Origin: Magicicada septendecula
Taxonomy: Eukaryota > Arthropoda > Insecta > Hemiptera > Cicadidae
DNA length: 64,000 nucleotides
Direction of reading: 5' to 3'
Assembly (NCBI GenBank): GCA_034769895.1
Contig: CM068373.1
Location: 282,873,879 to 282,937,878, forward strand
Shown here: in pieces, positions 57,160 to 64,000 of the stretch
Numbering within the stretch: the stretch's first letter is position 1
Layout of the letters: each line of letters begins with the position of its first letter
Notes under the pieces: model-generated
Told to the model about the DNA's origin: nothing
The model's input: only the letters and a program-made list of their open reading frames with translations
Database searches by the model: none
Program-made: the position numbers and the translations under genes

Positions 57160-58185
57160 ATGGCAGAACTAACACAAGAAGAAGATACGAGAACGGAGAG
57201 GATAATGGAAATGTTCCAGCGTATAATGAAAAACATGGATGCCACGGATAAGGAAGAATGGAGAAACCAAATAGAAAAGGTCAATAAGAAACTAGATGAT
57301 CAGAATAAGAAACTGGACGAGGACATTAAGAAAATGGACGAGGACAGATTAAAAAGAGAAGAAGAGGAGAGGACCAAAGAAATAAAATATGATAGCAAAC
57401 CAGAACCAGAAGAAGTACCAAATGTTATAAGGCAGGAACAAGTAATGGTAGTACCTGAAATTGAAACTAACCGAAACAAGGAAAATATTAAACAAAGGAA
57501 AAGGAGAATGTATCCAAGAAATGTAATGAAAACAAAGGAAGAAATGGAGATGATGAACCATGGTTTATTTGATGATGATAATATCCCTATTACCAACCAT
57601 GAAGAAATCTTGAGTTCCAGGAATAATGGAAGTAGATTAAGGGTAATCTCAGAGATGATTTACCAGCAGACAGTAGTTTACCACTGGAAAAGGACCAGAG
57701 GTAAACTGAATAAAACATGGGGACTAGATCAGTTTCAGCGAAGGACTGGACAGTGTATTCCAGAAAGATGGAAGTATGACATTTTACCAGACTGTGATGA
57801 CGGCACAGATGAATCACCAGAATGTGTTCCATTAGAGTACCATCCAGGACAGTTCCAGTGTACAGGTACACTAAAATGTATTCCTTCAGGGTGGATGTGT
57901 GATGATGAACCAGATTATGGGGTTTCAGATAAGCAAATGATTAATAATTCAGATGAAGATCCTCACAGATACTTTTCATGCAATACCACATATGGACCAG
58001 AGACGTACTGGTGTATAAAACACTATGATAGAGGGAGCCGAATAAGCTTAGCAGCCAACAAAGGAATAGCAGCTAGGAAAATGAAATACAAGACAAAGGC
58101 CAGAGATGTCACTAGTACCAGAACGATGATGAAGACTATGGTCATCCGGACAATGAGAGCAAATGAAGTGACAGACTACGGTTAA
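57160..58185 (+). CDS. Gag-like coiled coil fused to two LDLa repeats, copy 2
   Basis: The predicted 341-residue product is identical to that at 49,306-50,331, including the lost cysteines (WKYD, PDYG, PHRY). The damage therefore predates the tandem duplication. The context is unchanged: third primer-like block 118 bp upstream, 92 bp tandem repeat downstream. Confidence 0.7.
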   Translation: MAELTQEEDTRTERIMEMFQRIMKNMDATDKEEWRNQIEKVNKKLDDQNKKLDEDIKKMDEDRLKREEEERTKEIKYDSKPEPEEVPNVIRQEQVMVVPEIETNRNKENIKQRKRRMYPRNVMKTKEEMEMMNHGLFDDDNIPITNHEEILSSRNNGSRLRVISEMIYQQTVVYHWKRTRGKLNKTWGLDQFQRRTGQCIPERWKYDILPDCDDGTDESPECVPLEYHPGQFQCTGTLKCIPSGWMCDDEPDYGVSDKQMINNSDEDPHRYFSCNTTYGPETYWCIKHYDRGSRISLAANKGIAARKMKYKTKARDVTSTRTMMKTMVIRTMRANEVTDYG

Positions 58186-58457
58186 GTCTAATACCATACA
58201 CCTCCACAAAAAGGGACTGATGTTATGATAACCGGCAACGGCAAAAAACTATGTCAAAGAAAAAGAAATTATGAGCAATTGTCCAACCTAATAAAAATCT
58301 TCAACCTGGGTAATTTTGTTGAAAAATAATTATAAGAAGTACATTTGAAATAAAGAAAAGAAGAGAGCTAATACCATATTTAGAGTAATAATATATGTTA
58401 ACCATATTTATGAAAAAACATTATGTATAATTGAATGTATGGAAGAAAGAAAAAGTA

Positions 58458-58729
58458 AAAATTCAAAAATGAAGTAATGACTACTTACTACCTATTATTT
58501 AGAAAACCATTTATGAATCAAGAAGAAAATGAATTTTGAATTAAATCTCAAAATTCAAAAATGAAGTAATGACTACTTACTGCCTACCATTTAGGAAACA
58601 ATTTATGAATCAAAGAGAAAATGAATTTTGAATTAAATCATCAAAATTCAAAAACCCAAGTAAAAACAATTTACTACCTTATTTTAAAAACAACTTTTAG
58701 AAATGAACAAGGAGAAAAAGAATTTGGAT
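58458..58729 (+). repeat. 92 bp tandem repeat, copy 2
   Basis: Equivalent of 50,604-50,875. Confidence 0.85.
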
Positions 58730-59803
58730 AACACATTACAAACAATTATATATGGGACCAATTCTGAAAAACTTTCCAGAATAAAGAAATGGCAATACAA
58801 ACCACTGATACCATTTAAATGAATAAACTTATTGTGAAGTGAAATTAATGAGAATTTTATGTCAAATAAACAGAGATATTAAACATATGACATTAATAAT
58901 AAAGAGTGCATTTGGATAAAAAGCAAGAGCAAAATAAAATTTTGATTAAGAAAGAAAAAACCATATATCAATAAATCCATAAGAAAAAGATGATCATATA
59001 ATCAATGTCAATTATTAAAAAGACAATTAAAAGAGTAATTGAAAAAACATAATACTAGTGGAACGATTCACAAGAATTAAGAAAGGAACAAAAATATAAT
59101 ACAAAATATATGCTACCAATGACCAGAAGGAGATTGTGATAACAGTCAAAAAATGACAGAGAATTAAAAACTTTACACTGAATAATAAGTGATGATTATA
59201 TTATACCAGCTTCCAATCACAAGGAGAAATAAAATGCCAGCAGAGCTAACCATTGAGAAAAATAACTGAGATAGAGATTCACTAAGATAGATATATAAAT
59301 AGATCTGTTCGTATACGAAGTGAAATATCCAAAGATATTTAATTTTTTTTTATAGTCATAAGGTGGACTATTCTTATATAATTTTTATAAATGACTGTCT
59401 GAGATAAGTCCAGCAGTATTATTATGTATTGGTCAGAGATGATTTACCTCTGTAATCAATAAATGACGTAGTATGGCCAGCAGAGTGAGATGCCTACAGA
59501 GCCCCTCTGGACACTGCCCCAGCTAACGTGTTAGGGAATTTTAGGGAATAAATATCCCAAGGATAAAGAAACGAGTTAAGAAGAAAATGGAAAAATAAAA
59601 AATAACGAACCTCAGATGACTATTACTATCAGTAAGAATCCAGTTAATAATGAAATATAGATAAGCTCAAAAATATAGGAGAAAAAATTTTTTAGAAATG
59701 TGAAGGAAGTAAAAGAAATATAATTTATAATATAATGTCATAAGCAATTACTTCAGACAAACTAAGTATGATCTGAACTAATCACTTCTGGAAGAGAGCA
59801 ATC

Positions 59804-62800
59804 TGTAGCATGACAGATAATCCACCCCAATACATTACTCAATGATCATTAATAAAGCTCTAATATATGGAATATCCAGATGAGAATCAATTAAAATGCA
59901 CTATTTAAATAATATATTCACAAGAAAGGTTGAATAAAGAAAATTTCTGCAAACAATATAATAATACAAATTTAAAAACCCAGAAGACTAAAAATAATAA
60001 TAACAAAATTACCCAGGTAAGATAGAAGCAGGCAATTAATATACCCCGTCAAAGAAACCAGACCAGAAGAAACGAAGGCATACACGGCGAAAAACTACAG
60101 AAGAAGGAAGAATAGTCAAAACTACCACTACAGAAGACAGAAGAAAGAAGACTAATTAAAACTACTACTACTGAAGAATGAAGACAGAAGAACGATCAAA
60201 GATACAGAAGACAGAAGAAAGAAGAATAATTAAAACTACTATTACTGAAGAAGGAAGAACAATAAAAGCTAAAGAAGAAGGAAGAACAATTAAAACTCAA
60301 AGAAGAAAGAAGAACAATTAAAACTCAAAGAAGAAAGAAGAACAAACTAAATCTAATGAAGAAAGAAGAACTAGTTAAAACTACTACTACTGAAGAATGA
60401 AGAAAGAAGAACAATCAAAGATACAGAAGACAGAAGAAAGAAGAATAATTAAAACTACTATTACTGAAGAAAGAAGAACAATCAAAGATACAGAAGACAG
60501 AAGAAAGAAGAATAATTAAAACTACTATTACTGAAGAAAGAAGAACAATCAAAGATACAGAAGACAGAAGAAAGAAGAATAATTAAAACTACTATTACTG
60601 AAGAAAGAAGAACAATCAAAGATACAGAAGACAGAAGAAAGAAGAATAATTAAAACTACTATTACTGAAGAAGGAAGAAAGAAGAACAATCAAAGATACA
60701 GAAGACAGAAGAAAGAAGAATAATTAAAACTACTATTACTGAAGAAAGAAGAACTAATTAAAACTACTATTACTGAAGAAGGAAGAACAATTAAAACTCA
60801 AAGAAGAAAGAAGAACAAACTAAATCTAATGAAGAAAGAAGAACTAGTTAAAACTACTACTACTGAAGAATGAAGAAAGAAGAACAATCAAAGATACAGA
60901 AGACAGAAGAAAGAAGAATAATTAAAACTACTATTACTGAAGAAGGAAGAACAATCAAAGCTAAAGAAGAAGGAAGAACAATTAAAACTCAAAGAAGAAA
61001 GAAGAACAAACTAAATCTAATGAAGAAAGAAGAACTAGTTAAAACTACTACTACTGAAGAATGAAGAAAGAAGAACAATCAAAGATACAGAAGACAGAAG
61101 AAAGAAGAATAATTAAAACTACTATTACTGAAGAAGGAAGAACAATCAAAGCTAAAGAAGAAGGAAGAACAATTAAAACTCAAAGAAGAAAGAAGAACAA
61201 ACTAAATCTAATGAAGAAAGAAGAACTAGTTAAAACTACTACTACTGAAGAATGAAGAAAGAAGAACAATCAGAGATACAGAAGACAGAAGAAAGAAGAA
61301 TAATTAAAACTACTATTACTGAAGAAAGAAGAACAATCAAAGATACAGAAGACAGAAGAATAATTAAAACTACTATTACTGAAGAAAGAAGAACAATCAA
61401 AGATACAGAAGACAGAAGAAAAAGAATAATTAAAACTACCATTACTGAAGAAAGAAGAACAATCAAAGATACAGAAGACAGAAGAAAGAAGAATAATTAA
61501 AACTACTATTACTGAAGAAAGAAGAACAAACTAAATCTACTGAAGAAAGAAGAAGGAAGACTAATTAAAACTACTACTACTGAAGAAGGAAGAAGGAAGA
61601 ATAAAGAAGAACCAAACTCAAAGAAGAAGGAAGAATAATAAAAATAAGAACTACAGAAGAAGGAAGAAGGAAGGATAATCCAAAACTACAGAAGAAGGAA
61701 GAATAACCAAACTCAAGAAGGAAGAAGAATAATTAAGACGACCCATATAAAACAAAAACTCCATAGGGAAAGAACCCCCAAAAAACCCCAAAATCAATGA
61801 ATGCCCAAAAAAGAAAGTATAACACAATAAAAAACCATATCACTGTAAAACTGACAAAAAACTAAAAGTGTTAGCTGTAGTAAATATTAGTGCATTCAAA
61901 AAGTTATTGTGTAATGTGCATAAACAAATCTTCACAGTTCCCCCATGGTTGAATATTTCATATTAAAAACTAGAAAAAGACTAGTAAATATAGTAATAAT
62001 TTACCATGGAAAGGTGTAAGTGATCAAATTATAACTAATAAACTTTAAGAAAGGTGCATGAGTAGCAGTACAAAGTAACAAACTTTAAGTTTTGTGAACA
62101 GTGCCTACTTTGATAATGAAGTAGTAATTTTACTAATAAAAAGCTACTAAAACTGTATGAACATTCCATAGAATGGAATATAACTTAGATAGCCAGGGTT
62201 ATACTTTAAGAGGGGGCATAAATCTTATAAAATGGGGAATTACAGAACTAACTGTTTATGATGGAGTAGTAGAAGGTATTAACAATTATATATGGATCCA
62301 AATGTGGGGTTCTAATTAAATATAGCATTTAGATAAGTAAGGGTTAGTCATAAGAAATACTAGTATTATAATTGTTATTTTATTGTTCATGTTAATTTAG
62401 GAATGCATTATCTAAAATTAGATAACATTCCAATGTGGTAGAAATACTTTTTATTATGTTATTAGGTGATATACCAAAACAATGTTATTAAGAACACCAG
62501 TTTTATATATCTGGGTGTTATATTTTAATTGTATAATCTATAATTACTGTTATGCCAGATCAGAGAACTAATTTTTAATCAAATATATCAGAGTCAGAAG
62601 TCAGAGAAGGAAATAAAATAATTACATTAGTAAAACATTCTGCAAATAGCCACAATTCAAATCTAGGCAATATAATAAAGTTAAAATGCAGAATAATTAA
62701 TAAACCTAATCTTATAAACCAGTCAAACTGACAATATTTAGGCAAGATACACCCAACATATTAAATACTATTTAAATAAGGCTTTCTAAAGATATGGTCA

Positions 62801-64000
62801 TTCTATGAGTAAAATTATTTATTTGTATAATGAAATACCATTTGAAACTGAAATAGGTTCACTAACTTTATCAGAAGGGGAATCATATACAACTGAATTA
62901 TATGAAAAAACCATCATTAATATACTAAATTGCAATAAAATAAGTGAGAATTGATAATTATACAAATTTCAGATTTCATAGAATAATAATTATATTAGTT
63001 AAAATGGCTATTATTTACATAGAAGACAGGGAAGTATAATTTTAGGCCTACCTCCCAAAAAATTATAAGAAATAATTTTCAGATAAAACTTTGTAATACT
63101 AACTTAATTACTATCAAAATAAGTAGAATAGAATAGTGAAAACGAATATGTATTTTATATTTCAAACAGTTAAGTAATAACGAATTTACTTTATAAGCAT
63201 AGTGCACGAAATTAAAGTGTGTCGGAAGTTATGGCAATTTTAAACAATGTCTTTTTAATATTAAATTGGCTAAGACGTTTCGGATGACGAAGGAAATCCA
63301 CGCAGTTCATTATTATACATTGAAGAGCACACTTTACGTGAATATTTTATAAAACCCAACCTTAATGGCGATTACGTATAACTAAAGTTCGGAATCAGTT
63401 TTTGTGTAAAAATTAAATTTTAAACTATTCTAATCATTGTGAAGTGGTGAAGTTGCCCTATGAACTACATAACACCTATAAACAGCATCACATATCACTA
63501 TTTAAACGAAATAACACTGGAATCACACCAAATACCAAGTGAATATTCGAGGTTAAACGGACACACATAAACACCAATTGATCTACTTATTTAACAACAT
63601 TTTTACACCCAGTGACTTTTCCATCTTACTCCAGTGACATTAAACTATACCCAAGAAGAGATTAAACGATTACGAAGAGGATTTAATCGCAGAAGGAACA
63701 TATTTATTCCACAAGTACTTTGTCAATGTTAGAAGGTGAAATCCACGCATGCGCCAGACGACCATTTTGACTGATCTCATCAACACAACCAGTCGACTGT
63801 TTGCTGTACTGTGGTGAATAAAAATTATATATAAACTTTTATTATTACTAATTACCATTCTATTGTTTAATTTTAATACATTTTCAGCATTGTAAGTGTT
63901 ATACTTTTTGACCCTGACCTTCTCTGGCTTTTTTATAAATAACCGTTAAAAGAACCTATATGTGTATAATACCAATATAAAAGTCATAGATCGACCGGAC
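59804..64000 (+). repeat. Giant LTR 3, cut by the window end
   Basis: First 4.2 kb of a third LTR. By comparison with LTR 2 about 0.9 kb is missing, so it is not known whether a third internal region follows. The sequence stops inside the ATCGACCGGAC word. Confidence 0.85.
60095..61734 (+). repeat. Purine-rich 67 bp satellite array, copy 3
   Basis: Same arrangement as copy 2 (191 bp units at 60,870, 61,061 and 61,252), offset 7,854 bp; I saw no difference between copies 2 and 3. Confidence 0.9.

Larger units (their letters stand above)
57038..59803 (+). other. Internal region 2 of the giant-LTR element
   Basis: Same length and content as internal region 1, ending at GAGAGCAATC before LTR 3. 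Confidence 0.75.
44088..64000 (+). mobile_element. Tandem array of a non-autonomous giant-LTR retroelement (LTR-int-LTR-int-LTR)
   Basis: A 7,854 bp unit repeats head to tail. LTR starts (TGTAGCATGACAG) occur at 44,088, 51,950 and 59,804; the first unit is 8 bp longer because of its satellite. The internal part (2,766 bp) has a primer site and one ORF but no protease, RT or integrase. Three LTRs around two internal regions is what unequal recombination between LTRs produces. The copies look near-identical, so the array is recent or an assembly product. The right end is outside the window. Confidence 0.8.

Overview
This is arthropod-type nuclear DNA, probably from an insect with a large, repeat-rich genome. 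It is AT-rich, full of (CA)n, (GT)n and (AT)n runs, and built from layer on layer of mobile elements: gypsy-like LTR retrotransposons, Penelope-like elements, LINEs, a tRNA-derived SINE, hAT, mariner, pogo-like and Helentron DNA transposons, and MITEs. I found no intact host gene, no functional tRNA or rRNA, no operon and no CRISPR array. The species cannot be named from the sequence. The arthropod assignment rests on the element mix and on a remnant at 23,062-23,285 of an ORF family I recall from arthropod genomes.

Layout. 1-3,470: unassigned DNA, then a diverged copy of a long LTR. 3,471-13,710: a hAT MITE inside a (GT)n run, a possible 2.1 kb inverted-repeat transposon, three minus-strand LINE 3' fragments, two Penelope copies and a SINE. 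13,711-23,285: two non-autonomous hAT elements with target duplications, a mariner remnant, a pogo-like end, two related MITEs and long AT-rich stretches. 23,879-27,360: a Penelope element with reverse transcriptase and GIY-YIG nuclease domains (broken by a few mutations), then a decayed LINE. 27,400-32,627: AT-rich DNA, a possible minus-strand LTR remnant, and a 1 kb inverted pair of Penelope 3' ends.

32,640-44,061 is a complete but dead gypsy-type element with 2.35 kb LTRs and gag, protease, RT, RNase H and integrase in order. Its pol is interrupted by a 244 bp insertion with a 13 bp target duplication and by a 1 kb Helentron-like insertion.

44,088-64,000 (running off the window) is the most unusual part. 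A 7.85 kb unit is repeated head to tail as LTR-internal-LTR-internal-LTR, with LTRs of about 5.1 kb that contain a purine-rich 67 bp satellite. The 2.77 kb internal region has no pol. It carries one 341-codon ORF in which a gag-like coiled coil is joined to two LDL-receptor class A repeats, apparently captured from a host gene. Its leader resembles that of the neighbouring full-length element, so the two may form an autonomous/non-autonomous pair. A second theme is the recurrence of hammerhead-ribozyme-like cores at Penelope 3' ends. All coordinates come from reading by eye; boundaries of diverged repeats are approximate.
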